64,000 nt of DNA from SIAQ01 sp963767835 (GCA_963767835.1 CAVYFY010000013.1:1-64000); one strand, 5' to 3'. Positions 41,018 through 50,690 are shown, counted from the first letter of the stretch. Notes: generated from the letters alone by a model not told the origin. Numbers and translations are program-made.

Positions 41018-41064
41018 ACAGGAGTCGAACCCCTAACCTTCGGCTCCAGAGCCGATTGAGAAAA
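41018..41064 (-). tRNA. 3'-half tRNA-like fragment
   Basis: On the minus strand the sequence runs anticodon arm (TCGGC-TCTGGA-GCCGA, loop of six), variable region AAGGTTAG, then GGGGTTCGACTCC as a T-arm, followed by the acceptor side. The plus strand reads as the familiar GGAGTCGAACCCC end of a tRNA. No D arm or 5' acceptor strand is found upstream, the T stem has a mismatch, and there is no CCA. A six-base anticodon loop would become the normal seven with one added C, the same kind of loss seen in nearby genes. I read it as a tRNA remnant, possibly an attachment-site half, not a working tRNA. Confidence 0.5.
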
Positions 41065-41191
41065 CACGTCAGCACAGGCTGAGTGACGGCTCGTTCCTTC
41101 TTGCTACCGACCTTTTCGACAAACACGATTGCCTTCACATTAGCGTCTTCCTTTCTGCACGCGCATTATACCCCGCGCGGAATACAAAGCA

Positions 41192-42043
41192 TCAGGTTCC
41201 CGCGCGCATCTTCACCGGATTCGTCAGCCGCCCGATGCCCGCGATGTCGATGCGCACGACGTCGCCGGGGGCCAGCGTAAAATCGTCCGGCGGAACCACG
41301 CCGGTTCCCGTCAAGAGAATCGCACCGTTGGGGAAGCTGGTTTCCTTGCCGAGCCAATCGATCAATTCCTGGAAGGAGCGTTTCATGGCTGAAACCTTGG
41401 TCGCGCCGTCGAAGACGGTCTTGCCGGCGCGTTCGATAAGGAGACGGATGGTGATGTCGTCGGGGTTCGGCATGGCGTCGGCGAGGGTGATGCAGGGGCC
41501 GACGGCGCAGGCCCGATCGTAGAATTTTGCTTGGGGCAGATAAAGAGGGTTCTCGCCTTCGATGTCGCGTGAGCTCATGTCGTTGCCAATGGTGAAGCCA
41601 ACCAGTTGCAGTTGCGGCGAGATGACGAGTGCGAGCTCCGGCTCGGGGACATTCCATTTGCTGTCACCGCGGATGTGAACTGGTTCGCCGGGATGAACGA
41701 CGCGGTAGGCAGGAGCCTTGAAGAAGAGCTCCGGGCGAGGCGAGGAATAAACCAGATCGTAGAAGCGAGCGGCGCCGGCCGACTCGCGCTCGCGGGCTTC
41801 GTGGCTGCGCTTGTAGGTGACGCCGGCCGCCCAAACCTCCTGGAGAGCCAGCGGCGCGAGGAACTTGGCCTGATCGAGCGGAATTGGCGCCTTGTTCGAA
41901 TCAATCGCACTCTGAACCGCCTGCGCCGGCGCCGCGGCGTGCAAAAGTTCGACCAGGCTGCCGCGCAAAAGACGCACCTGCTGGCCATCGATCCAGCCGG
42001 CGGCGATTTGAGTGGAGCCTAAGCGCAATTTGCAAAGACGCAT
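41192..42043 (-). CDS. Fumarylacetoacetate hydrolase family protein
   Basis: 283 residues. The FAH fold core is present: WAAGVTYKRSHEAR, then the metal-binding acid cluster around VPEPELALVIS, GFTIGNDMSSRDIEGENPLYLPQAKFYDRACAVGP, and GTGVVPPDDFTLAPGDVVRIDI near the end. Members cleave or hydrate acylpyruvates and 2-keto-acids with Mg2+, in the cytoplasm. ATG 42043 has AAAGG seven bases upstream; the open frame continues 49 codons further but does not look coded. It is transcribed divergently from the triple-CAP gene across about 145 bases. The specific substrate is unknown. Confidence 0.88.
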   Translation of the reverse strand: MRLCKLRLGSTQIAAGWIDGQQVRLLRGSLVELLHAAAPAQAVQSAIDSNKAPIPLDQAKFLAPLALQEVWAAGVTYKRSHEARERESAGAARFYDLVYSSPRPELFFKAPAYRVVHPGEPVHIRGDSKWNVPEPELALVISPQLQLVGFTIGNDMSSRDIEGENPLYLPQAKFYDRACAVGPCITLADAMPNPDDITIRLLIERAGKTVFDGATKVSAMKRSFQELIDWLGKETSFPNGAILLTGTGVVPPDDFTLAPGDVVRIDIAGIGRLTNPVKMRAGT

Positions 42044-42188
42044 CGGATGCCTTTCATTCGAGATTACTTCGTTGGTCGCTGTCAGTATATTCCCACGGAG
42101 TTTTTGCCGTCGCGAAATCCGCGCCGATATGGGAGAATAGGCCAGGGGTGAGGTAATCCGAACCCCTGGGACTCGGAGTGCTCCCCCC

Positions 42189-45062
42189 ATGCCTGGTTAC
42201 GCCTGCCCAAACTGCCGAAAGTCGTTCACCGTGCCGTCGGAGGCGCAGGTGCGCTGTCCGCATTGCCAGCAACCGGTGGAGGCGACGTCGGCGTCGCGCT
42301 GGTTCCTTGCCCGCGAAAAGAAAAAACTTGGCCCCTACACCTGGCGGCAACTCCTGGCCTTGGCGAAGCGCGGCGACGTCGGCCCCGGCGATATGCTTCT
42401 GCGCGAAGGCTCCAAACAATGGCAACGCGCCGACTCGGTTCCCAAACTGTTCGCGGTGGCGAAATTCGCGCCGGCAAAGACGAACTCGGCTCGATTATCG
42501 ACCGCAGCCCTTGTTGCCATCTTCGCCGGCGCAGCCGTGTTGGTGCCTGTCAGTGCGAGCCTGATCGCCGGCTATTTTTTCTATGTTCGCAAGCCGGCCG
42601 AAATTGAGCATGTCATCCGCGACAAGTTCGGCGATGACAAGAAGAGCAGCGACGGCGATCGCGCTGCGAAGACTGACGGTGGGAAGAAGAAAAACGATGA
42701 CGTTCCCAGAATCGACGACAAGAAGAAGCCGCCGCAAGATGCAATGCCTACGCCGAAACAAAACGTCATCGGCGCCAAGCAACTTATCGAGAAGATCAAT
42801 CGCTACCGTAAGATGACCGGGTTAAGGCAAGTCACGCTGGATGAGGATTTGAACCGCGCCTGCCTGGCGCATGCGAAATATCTGGCAAAGAATTTCGAAT
42901 CGGCCAAGACGGACGAAGCGAATGTCCACGCGGAAGACGAGTATCAACTGGGCTACAGTGTCGAAGGAGCCCGGGCGGCGCGGAATGCGCTGATCGCTAC
43001 CGCCGAACCGACGATCGCGCTGGAACAATGGATGGGCCGGCTGCTGGACCGCGTCGCCCTGCTCGATCCGGATTTGCATCGAATCGGCGTCGGCTTCGAG
43101 CGGACCGGCAAGGGCGATTGGATCACGGTCCTCGGCCGTGGCGAGCCGATCGTCATTTATCCAGCCCACCGGCAAAACGATGTGCCGCCGTCGTTCGGTG
43201 TCGGACCGGAGTTGCCGGCGAAGACTCTCGCTGGCTTTCCGATCACCGTCACTTTTCCGCCCAATCAAAAGATCACCGCCGGCAACATCGAGTTGCGCGA
43301 CGCCAAGGGAAACAGCGTCGATGGTTGGCTGTCCACGCCTGAAAAGCCGGCTCGCCCCAAAGGACAGCGTAACTCCATCGCCGTGATCCCGAAGACGATG
43401 TTGCACCCGGACGCCGTCTACCAGGCAAAGGCGTCGGCTCAACTCGACGGCAAGCCGTGGCGTCTCGAGTGGTCGTTCCGCACCCAAGACGATGCCGACA
43501 GCAATGGGGTGTGGGCCAAGAAAGCGCTTGCCAAGGTCAACGCCTGCCGCGTCCGCGCCGGCCTGAACCCGGTCACGCTCGATGATGCGCTGAGCCGCGC
43601 CTGCGTCAAGCACGCGCGCTATCTGGTGATCAACGAAGGGAACAAGGCGCTGGACGGGCTCAATGCCCATGATGAAGATCTGAAGCTGCCCGGCGCCAGC
43701 GAGGAGGGACGCGACGCCGGCCTGAAGTCGGACATCACCATCGGCGATTTCGATCCCCTCGACGCCGTGGACTCCTGGATGGCAACCCTTTATCATCGTG
43801 TGCCAATTTTGGAGCCGAATCTCGAGCGCGTCGGATTCGCCTGCGTGCGCGGGCGGCGGCAGGGCTGGGTCACGGTGCTAAACGTCGGCGCCGGCCGTGC
43901 CAAGGGGCCTCGGCCATTCCCCGTCTATTATCCCGCCGACAACCAGCTTGACGTCCCGCTGAGTTTTCCCAGCAGCGGCGAGGTACCGAACCCAATCCCG
44001 GACGACAAGACCGGCAAAGCGGGCTACCCGATCACGGCGTCTTTCCCGCCAAAAATGGCGCCCGTGAACGCCATCGGTAAATTGACCGATTCACAGGAAA
44101 AAGAGCTCCCCTGCTGGTTCTCGTCGCCCGACAAACTCGCCAATCCGAAATACAGACCCGAACGCCAAAGCGCCACTGTCTGCCTGATCCCCAAGGAGCC
44201 GCTCAAGCCGAATTCCACCTTCCACGTCTTTTTGCAAGGGCAACTCGACGGCAAGGCGTGGGAGAAGAAATGGAAGTTCACGACCGGCGCCGGCGGTCTG
44301 AGCGTCGCCCAGGCCAAACGCATCGTCTTCGAGCGCATCAATCATTATCGCGATCAGGCCGGCCTGAGCGCGGTCACACCCGACGAAGAGCTGGGCCGCG
44401 GTTGTCAACGGCATGCCGAATATCTCGTCCAGAACACGCTCGCCCTTGCCAATAGCAAAGTATCCCCCAACGACGAGGATCCGCTCCTGCCCGGCTACAC
44501 GCGTGAAGGCATGCTCGCTTCCCGGCAATCGGACGTTTTCATCAACGCGCCGACGCCGTTGATCCAGATCGACGACATCATGTCCACTTTCAGCCGCCGA
44601 GTTTACCTGCTCGATCCGACGTTGCAGCGCGTTGGCTATGGTTGCGCTCAAGACGTTGGCCAAGGTTGGCGCTGCGTGCTCGACCTGAACGGCGGGCGCG
44701 GCGATTCCCGCGTCCTCGTCTACCCGACGCCAAAGCAAGCCGAGGTGCCCCTCGTCGGCTTCGACCGCATCGATCAGGCCAAGGACAAAGCCGGCTTTCC
44801 CATCAGCGTCATCTTTCCCAGTCAAACGCTGCCGCAGCGTGCCCAGGCGGTGCTGACCGACGCCGCCGGCAAAAACGTGGACATCGCCATCAGTTCGCCG
44901 GAGCGCCCTCTCTTCGATAAGCAGCCGCGCAATCTGATTGGCGTGCACCCGTTAGCGCCGCTGCAACCAGGCCAGACTTATTCAATCACCGTCGCAGCGA
45001 TCGTCAACGGCACGGAATGGCGGCAAGAATGGCAATTCACGGCGGCGAAAAAGGCAAATTAA
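42189..45062 (+). CDS. Zinc-ribbon/GYF-like membrane protein with three CAP (SCP/PR1) domains
   Basis: 957 residues. The N-terminus has a zinc ribbon (CPNC and CPHC, residues 6-26), a GYF_2-like domain (about 37-88, WFLAREKKKLGPYTWRQLLALAKRGDV), a transmembrane helix (about 100-125) and a charged Lys/Asp linker. Outside the membrane are three similar units, each starting with a CAP helix (INRYRKMTGL near 199, VNACRVRAGLNPV near 445, INHYRDQAGLSAV near 712), an ARYLV- or AEYLV-type helix and a beta-rich half with AGFPI/AGYPI-SVIFP. The canonical CAP His and Glu residues are only partly visible. A triplicated CAP ectodomain suggests lipid, glycan or peptide binding rather than enzymatic action. 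Confidence 0.85.
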   Translation: MPGYACPNCRKSFTVPSEAQVRCPHCQQPVEATSASRWFLAREKKKLGPYTWRQLLALAKRGDVGPGDMLLREGSKQWQRADSVPKLFAVAKFAPAKTNSARLSTAALVAIFAGAAVLVPVSASLIAGYFFYVRKPAEIEHVIRDKFGDDKKSSDGDRAAKTDGGKKKNDDVPRIDDKKKPPQDAMPTPKQNVIGAKQLIEKINRYRKMTGLRQVTLDEDLNRACLAHAKYLAKNFESAKTDEANVHAEDEYQLGYSVEGARAARNALIATAEPTIALEQWMGRLLDRVALLDPDLHRIGVGFERTGKGDWITVLGRGEPIVIYPAHRQNDVPPSFGVGPELPAKTLAGFPITVTFPPNQKITAGNIELRDAKGNSVDGWLSTPEKPARPKGQRNSIAVIPKTMLHPDAVYQAKASAQLDGKPWRLEWSFRTQDDADSNGVWAKKALAKVNACRVRAGLNPVTLDDALSRACVKHARYLVINEGNKALDGLNAHDEDLKLPGASEEGRDAGLKSDITIGDFDPLDAVDSWMATLYHRVPILEPNLERVGFACVRGRRQGWVTVLNVGAGRAKGPRPFPVYYPADNQLDVPLSFPSSGEVPNPIPDDKTGKAGYPITASFPPKMAPVNAIGKLTDSQEKELPCWFSSPDKLANPKYRPERQSATVCLIPKEPLKPNSTFHVFLQGQLDGKAWEKKWKFTTGAGGLSVAQAKRIVFERINHYRDQAGLSAVTPDEELGRGCQRHAEYLVQNTLALANSKVSPNDEDPLLPGYTREGMLASRQSDVFINAPTPLIQIDDIMSTFSRRVYLLDPTLQRVGYGCAQDVGQGWRCVLDLNGGRGDSRVLVYPTPKQAEVPLVGFDRIDQAKDKAGFPISVIFPSQTLPQRAQAVLTDAAGKNVDIAISSPERPLFDKQPRNLIGVHPLAPLQPGQTYSITVAAIVNGTEWRQEWQFTAAKKAN

Positions 45063-45242
45063 CGCATATTTATTTGATCGAACGCGAAGTCGAAGCTCGC
45101 CTGGCGTTTTCGCGCAGGCTGTGTCCCGCGCCATCATTCATTTCAGGTTGCCCTGGAATTTCTCCGCCGATCCCGCTACAAGCCAGTTCAATCGATGGAC
45201 GCCCGGTCCTGGCGTCCGATTCCTGGTCTGGAGAATTTCACC

Positions 45243-46676
45243 ATGCTCGCGCAAAGTACCCGTCTCGCCATCGCCGCGGTATTGTTTGGGGCTTACGTAA
45301 TCTACACCGATGACACGTCTTCGCAGGAGCTGCTGCCGCCGCCGGGTGGCCAACAGGCGCCGGCACAAGACAAGCCGCCGGAGATTCCCAAGGGAGTGGA
45401 GGTGCAGGGGCGTGGGCCGATTCATGAGGCGTTCGCGTCGCCGACGACCGAGCCGAAGCAACCGTTGTTGCTGCCGAAGAAACCGCCGGCGCCAATCGAG
45501 GAGATGCCGCCCGAGGAGAAGCCGGAAGGCGATGTCGTTTGGATCGGCGGCTATCACAGCTGGGACGATGATCGGCAAGACTTCATGTGGGTGAGCGGTT
45601 GCTGGCGGGTGAAGCCGGCGAGCAAGGAATGGGTGCCGGGGTACTGGCGTGAAGTCGGTGAGAACTGGCAATGGGTATCGGGATTCTGGACGTCAGTACA
45701 GGAGCAGAAGGCGCAGCCGGGTAGCCAACCGCAGGCGGCGCAGCCGGTCACGTATTATCCCGAGCCCCCGGCGCCTCCGAACGTGGCCCCGCCCGGCGAT
45801 CCGCCTCGTGCCGACATGATGTATGTGCCCGGCTACTATATGTGGAACGGTGATCGCTATATTTGGCGCGCCGGTTACTGGACGCCGGGCCGGGCGGACT
45901 ATGTATATGTGCCGTCTCATTATCGCTGGACGCCCTATGGTTACGTCTATGTTTCAGGGTATTGGGATTTGGCCGTGTCGCGTCGCGGTGTTCTTTATGC
46001 GCCGGTTGTCGTGGACGTAGCGATTGTTGGACGCGGCTATCGATATGTGCCGTACTACGCCGTGCGTGATACGGTCGTCGTTGATACGCTATTTGTACGG
46101 CCGGGGTTTGGGATTTACTACTTTGGCGATTATTATGGTCCACGCTATGCGGCGGTCGGCTTTGAACCGGGCATCGTTTATAGTCGCCGATATTACGATC
46201 CGCTGATCGTGCACCAGGTTTGGGTTTACCGCGATAATCCGCGTTGGCGCGAAACGCAGATCACGCTGGTGGCGGAGCGTGGGGCTGGGCGTGCGCCGCT
46301 GCCGCCGCGCCGGTTCGAGCTCGGCAGGCCCAATCCCGCACTGGCGTCTGCACGGGTGGTGCTCGCCGACCGGGGCATCAGGTCGGTTCGGCTTTCGGAA
46401 GCCGCCCGGACTCAGATTCATCGCGAGACTACGGTACGGCATGAAGCGATGTCCACCGAGCGCCGCAAGACCGAAGCTGCCGGCGGCCATCCGACGGGGC
46501 CGCGTACTTCCGACATGAAGGTCCATCCGTCCACACCCGCGGCACCGCACGTCGGCCCGACGCCCACCCCTGAAGCCAAGGACGCGGCCGCCAAGGGAAC
46601 AGCCCATGAACTCCTCAAAGGCGGCAAAACCGGACCAACCACTAAAAAGGACGAAGGCAAAAAGAAGGACCGATAA
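45243..46676 (+). CDS. Exported WXXGXW/YXWG-repeat protein
   Basis: 477 residues from ATG 45243 (GGAG eight bases upstream). A hydrophobic N-terminus (8-22) is a signal peptide or anchor, followed by a Pro-rich linker. Then come about six aromatic repeats of the type VWIGGYHSWDD, MWVSGCWR, EWVPGYWRE, QWVSGFWTS, YVPGYYMWNGDRYIWRAGYWTP and YVYVSGYWD. This matches the WXXGXW repeat proteins annotated as BcpO-related in planctomycetes. The second half is Tyr/Val-rich, then Arg- and Lys-rich to the end. It probably forms a beta-sheet envelope protein; the exact function is unknown. Confidence 0.82.
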   Translation: MLAQSTRLAIAAVLFGAYVIYTDDTSSQELLPPPGGQQAPAQDKPPEIPKGVEVQGRGPIHEAFASPTTEPKQPLLLPKKPPAPIEEMPPEEKPEGDVVWIGGYHSWDDDRQDFMWVSGCWRVKPASKEWVPGYWREVGENWQWVSGFWTSVQEQKAQPGSQPQAAQPVTYYPEPPAPPNVAPPGDPPRADMMYVPGYYMWNGDRYIWRAGYWTPGRADYVYVPSHYRWTPYGYVYVSGYWDLAVSRRGVLYAPVVVDVAIVGRGYRYVPYYAVRDTVVVDTLFVRPGFGIYYFGDYYGPRYAAVGFEPGIVYSRRYYDPLIVHQVWVYRDNPRWRETQITLVAERGAGRAPLPPRRFELGRPNPALASARVVLADRGIRSVRLSEAARTQIHRETTVRHEAMSTERRKTEAAGGHPTGPRTSDMKVHPSTPAAPHVGPTPTPEAKDAAAKGTAHELLKGGKTGPTTKKDEGKKKDR

Positions 46677-47103
46677 GGTCGGCCGTCAATTCGCCATCAC
46701 GCATGAGGAATGAGAAATCAGGAATGCGTAAGTTACAGTGATCTACTCATTCTTAATCCTCGTTCCTCATTGTCCTTGAAAGATCACGTAGTTGAGGTGC
46801 CGCCGCCAAACTTTACGGCGTCAAGAGAGATATCATAGTTTTCCCATGAGCCTTGGAGATTGCAATCCTATCCATTGACGCGATCCGGCGAGTTTCTACC
46901 GCCGGCATTATCGTTACTGCAATAGTTTGCGTTAGAGACAAATTATCTTTGGTCACTTTTCTGTGTTTCTTGACTGCCATCATTTCTCCACAGCGCCGAT
47001 GTTAGGCATATTAGTGGTGAGTACAATCACTCGCTGTCGATCCTAACCCAGCGGGCGGACCGTAAGGGCGAACCGGATCGGCGTGTATTACCAAGGAGAA
47101 GGC
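46677..47103. other. Intergenic region upstream of the Cys-rich protein gene
   Basis: 427 bases, noticeably A/T-rich between 46900 and 47000. It holds the heptad element (46703-46770) and presumably the promoter of the Cys-rich gene; a TTGACT hexamer is visible near 46971 but no well-spaced -10 box is certain. No gene is seen. Confidence 0.55.
46703..46770. repeat. Inverted array of heptanucleotides (TGAGGAA-type units)
   Basis: The left arm (46703-46726) reads A-TGAGGAA-TGAGAAA-TCAGGAA-TG. The reverse complement of the right arm (46748-46770) reads A-TGAGGAA-CGAGGAT-TAAGAAT-G. Three heptads per arm and a 21-base spacer give the same architecture as the element at 28115. Confidence 0.8.
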
Positions 47104-48083
47104 ATGGTGTGCCAACCTCTTCGTCTCGCATTGTTGATTGGCGCCATTACCGCCGTGGCGGTTTCGCCCGCAAGGGCCGATTTTCGGGCGCCTGGTTGTT
47201 GTGATCCTTGTGGACCGTCTACGACGGGCCCCGCGTACCGGACCGTGACCTGCACGGAATGGGTGCGTGAATCTTATACGACCAAGCGGACGGTGTACCG
47301 CGTGGAGTGTCGTACGGAGACGTACGATACCTGCCGGACCGAATGCGTCCCGGTTTGCCGGGATCAGGTCGTGACTGTGATGAAACGTGTTCCGTGCTGG
47401 ACCGAGGAATGCCGCAAGGTGTGCCATAAGGTCACCTGCTATGAAGACCGGATCGTCAACAAGACTTGCTACAAGCACGTCCAGGAATGCTGCATGAAGA
47501 AGCAGCTGGTTCGCCTGGGCCACTGGGAGTGCAAGGAAGTGACGCCTCTGTTCGGCGGCGGCGGCGGCCTGTTCAGCGGCCACGGCCACAGCTGCTGCTC
47601 CAGCGGTTGCGGCGATGCTTGCGACTCCTGCGCCCGGCCTGCACCCGCACCCGGAAAGTCTGGGTTCACTGCCCGGAATACCGTGAATGCCCGGTGACGG
47701 TCTGCAAGAAGGTCGCCTATTGCGAACAGGTCCACTGCAAGGTGGCGGTCTGCCGCAACGAATGGCGTGAAGAGAAGGTCAAGGTTTGCAAGTACACCTG
47801 CGTCCCGGAGACGTGCGTCAAGAAGGTCACTTGCTACGAGCGCCGTCAAGTTGCTTGCAAGGCCACCCGCACCGTTCGCGTGTGCGTGCCGCACGAGGAA
47901 TGCGTGACCTGCTGCAAGCTGGTTCCCCGCACGGTGTGCCGCCAGGTCCCGTGCGCTCCGGCTTGCGAAAACGCCTGCTCGAACAACTGCTGCGAGCGCG
48001 AAGGCCTGTTCAGCCGCCTGCGTAACCGCTCGTGCGGTTGCGGCCACAGCCGCGATTGCTGCCGCCCGAGCTGCTGCAACTAA
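47104..48083 (+). CDS. Exported cysteine-rich protein, possible envelope protein (one frame break)
   Basis: About 327 residues after repair. AAGGAG precedes ATG 47104; the signal peptide ends near ARA-D at residue 27. The mature protein has more than 45 cysteines in repeats of the type VYRVECRTETYDTCRTECVPVC and VKVCKYTCVPETCVKKVTC, with a Gly-rich linker in the middle (LFGGGGGLFSGHGHSCC). The first frame ends at 47697; the repeats continue in the next frame as RKVWVHCPEYRECPVTVCKK up to 48083, so one base is missing near 47633. Cys-rich proteins are known components of the planctomycete protein layer; that role is inferred. A good terminator follows. Confidence 0.8.
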
Positions 48084-48117
48084 TCAACTGGATTGAACCT
48101 CATCGGTTTGACCCCGG

Positions 48118-48152
48118 ATGCCTCGTCACCCTGTGTGGCGAGGCATTTTTGT
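48118..48152 (+). terminator. Rho-independent terminator after the Cys-rich gene
   Basis: A 12-pair stem (ATGCCTCGTCAC with GTGGCGAGGCAT, one G-T pair) with a five-base loop is followed by TTTTTGTT. It lies 35 bases after the stop codon at 48083. Confidence 0.9.
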
Positions 48153-48242
48153 TGCGCTTGTGGGGCGACGGGGTCGCCGATATGATGATCGTTCAGTATT
48201 GATTTGCCCGCATTTGGAATCCGCATAGCAGAGGCCAGCGCG

Positions 48243-48953
48243 ATGAAGCACGATTTTGCGGTCAACGAACGAATGTCCATCGAAAAGCTCGAAGTCGGCC
48301 GCGAACGCCAACCGGCGCTGATCGTGGACGATTTCATGCGCGACCCCGAGGCGCTGATAAGCCTCGCAGCCAACGAAGCACGCTTCGGCCCTTCGCCCGC
48401 GATGTATCCGGGCATCGTTGCGGGGGTGCCTGACGAATACGCTGAGTCTTTTTTGAACGTCCTGGGGCCGAGGATTGGTGATACGTTTGGCGTGCGCGTC
48501 GATACGGCGTTTCTAACGAATTGCTTCTTTGCCATCGTCACCTACCCGCCGGAGCAACTCCACTATCGCCAGCGGCTGCCGCACATCGACGACTTCGGCG
48601 ACGGCGTGATTGCCGCCCTGCACTATTTGTGCAACAGCAGTCACCGCGGCACCGCTCTGTATCGCCATCGCGCCACCGGCTACGAGTCGCTCACACAGGA
48701 GAAATTTCAACACCTGCAAACTCTAATCAATCAGGACATCGCCGGCAATGGTCCCATTCCGCCCGAATACATGTCGGCCAACAATCGTCTGTTTGAGCAG
48801 ACTGCTGCCTTCGAGGCTAAGTTCAATCGGCTCGTCATCTATCGCGGTTCGATTCTCCATTCCATGATCGTGGACTCCAACGCCAAGCTCGATCCCAACC
48901 CCCGCGTCGGCCGACTCACCATCAACATGTTTCTCCGCTTCGAATGTGTTTAG
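48243..48953 (+). CDS. DUF6445-like 2OG-Fe(II) oxygenase-type protein
   Basis: 236 residues from ATG 48243 (AGAGG nine bases upstream). The pattern fits a short double-stranded beta-helix oxygenase of the DUF6445 kind: IVDDFMRDPEALISLA near the start, LPHIDDFGDGVIAALHYL with the HXD metal site, GTALYRHRATGY, a later RLVIYRGSILHSM giving the distal His, and an Arg in RVGRLTINMFLR for 2-oxoglutarate. Its stop overlaps the stop of the convergent TPR-sulfotransferase gene by four bases. Such oxygenases often hydroxylate protein side chains. The neighbouring sulfotransferase and methyltransferase suggest a shared modification task. Confidence 0.72.
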   Translation: MKHDFAVNERMSIEKLEVGRERQPALIVDDFMRDPEALISLAANEARFGPSPAMYPGIVAGVPDEYAESFLNVLGPRIGDTFGVRVDTAFLTNCFFAIVTYPPEQLHYRQRLPHIDDFGDGVIAALHYLCNSSHRGTALYRHRATGYESLTQEKFQHLQTLINQDIAGNGPIPPEYMSANNRLFEQTAAFEAKFNRLVIYRGSILHSMIVDSNAKLDPNPRVGRLTINMFLRFECV

Positions 48954-50690
48954 CCCGTGAGTGCCTTGATCAAAGCCTTCAGATGGGCGCGGTAGGGGTG
49001 CGCCAGGCCTATCGCTTCGACGCCGACCGGGGCGCGCGGCAGTTCCGCCCCCATGCAATCGTCCCACTCCAGACCGCAAAAGGCGATCAGCTCGCGAGCG
49101 GTTTTCTCTTGATCCTGGATGAGCGTTTCGTAACTCACGTCGTGGAACTCAAGCGGCAATACCCGCTTCCAATGCGCCAGCAGCTTTTCGTGCTCTCGGC
49201 AATACGATCCAATGTCCTCCAGGGAGCACGCAAAGGCCAGCTCGGGCCAATACTGAAAGTAGCAAGCCAGGGCAACATCAAGGGGCTCACGCCGACAATG
49301 AACAATGCGGGCGCCGGGAAATAGAGTCGCGATCATGCCCAGGGCCTGGACGTTGTCGAGGCTGCTGACGATCACCCGGGCCGCGCCTTGGCCTAGTTGG
49401 GTCAGATGCTGCAAAAGCTTCGTCGCCGCCGATCGCGTGGCAGGCTGATCGCGCAAGAGCAGCGTGGAATTCGCGGCGATCCGATTTTCCGCGGCGAACT
49501 GGGCCAGGAAACGCGGCACGCTCGCAGCTGCGCTCACGCCACTGCGCTTTGGGATGGCCGGCGAGGATCTCGGCCACCCGCGTCCCGCCCGAGCACGGCA
49601 AGCCGATGACGAATACGGGCAACGCGGTGCGGATGCCCCAATCTTTGATCATCTCGACATAAGCCGGCCCTTGCTCGGCGATGATCCTGTCAATGTTGGC
49701 CTGAAAAGCGTGCGCGTTGAAGGCAACATTGCGCTTTTTCAAGATACGCACTTGCAGGTCGTTGCCCTCACGGTAATACCGAAGGGCTTCGTCGAATGCG
49801 CCTTGCAGATGGAGCATATTGGCGGCCGCAAAGGCGTACAGGCTTCGCTCCGCATCGTCACCGCGCCCGGCGGCCAAATCTTCTTTGAGGTGGGCCAGCT
49901 CTTCCGGCGAAAACGTATGGCAACCCGCCGCGGCCATCTCGCTCAAGTTATAAAGCGCCATGGCATGGCCGGGCCGGAGCCGGAGCGTTTCCTGGTATTG
50001 GGCAACGGCTTCTTGCCAATGCCCTTGCACTTTCAGGGCGGTCGCCAGGCTGTTGGAAACCTCCGCGGCATAAGTCGGCTTCAGGTTCAGGGCCCGGCGA
50101 TAGCAGGCGATGGCGGCGTCCAAATCGCCCTGGTCGAATCGAGTGTTGCCCAGGTTGTAGGCGATATCCGGACTGTCGGGCCAGAGCCGCTGGGCCGCTT
50201 CAAACGCCGCTGCCGCTTCATCGCGTTTGCCCAGCCGGCGCAGCGCTGAGCCCAGATTGTTGTGGGCCGGTGCGGAGGAGGGTGCCAGCAGGACGGCGCG
50301 TTGGAGGCATTCCACGGCCCGCGCCGCCTGGCCGACGCGCTGGAGCGCCAATCCCAGGGTGCTCCAACCATCGGCGAAATCGGGGCGTAAACGCAGCACT
50401 TGCTCGTAATAGGTGATGCCGCCGGGAACATCACCGCCGCTCATGAGGATGTCGCCGGCGTGTTGCCAGGCGGCGGCATTGGACCCGTTCGCGGTCAACG
50501 AGCGGTTCAGATAGACAATAGCCGCCCTGAGGTCGCCTTTCTGCTTGGCGATCAGGCCAAGCAGATGCAGTGCTCCGGGGTGGTTTGGCTCTTCGTCAAG
50601 GATAGAGGCGGCATACTGTTCGGCCAACGCGACGTTGCCGCTGGCGTGATATTGGGCCGCCAACTCCAGGATGTCCGAGGAATTTCCCAT
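48950..50690 (-). CDS. TPR protein with C-terminal sulfotransferase domain (one frame break)
   Basis: Repaired, about 580 residues. Residues 1-290 are at least seven TPR units (LAEQYAASILDEEPNHPGALHLLG, AWQHAGDILMSGGDVPGG, AHNNLGSALRRLGKRDEAAAAF and others). A sulfotransferase domain follows: ALPVFVIGLPCSGGTRVAEILAGHP (normally LPRSGTT), then, after a break near 49544, VIVSSLDNVQALGMIATLFPGARIVHCRREPLDVALACYFQYW and a helical end. The pieces are 49287-50690 and 48950-49537. It would move sulfate from PAPS to a protein or glycan. The first phosphate-binding loop is changed (CSGGT), so activity is uncertain or the change is a base error. Confidence 0.85.
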
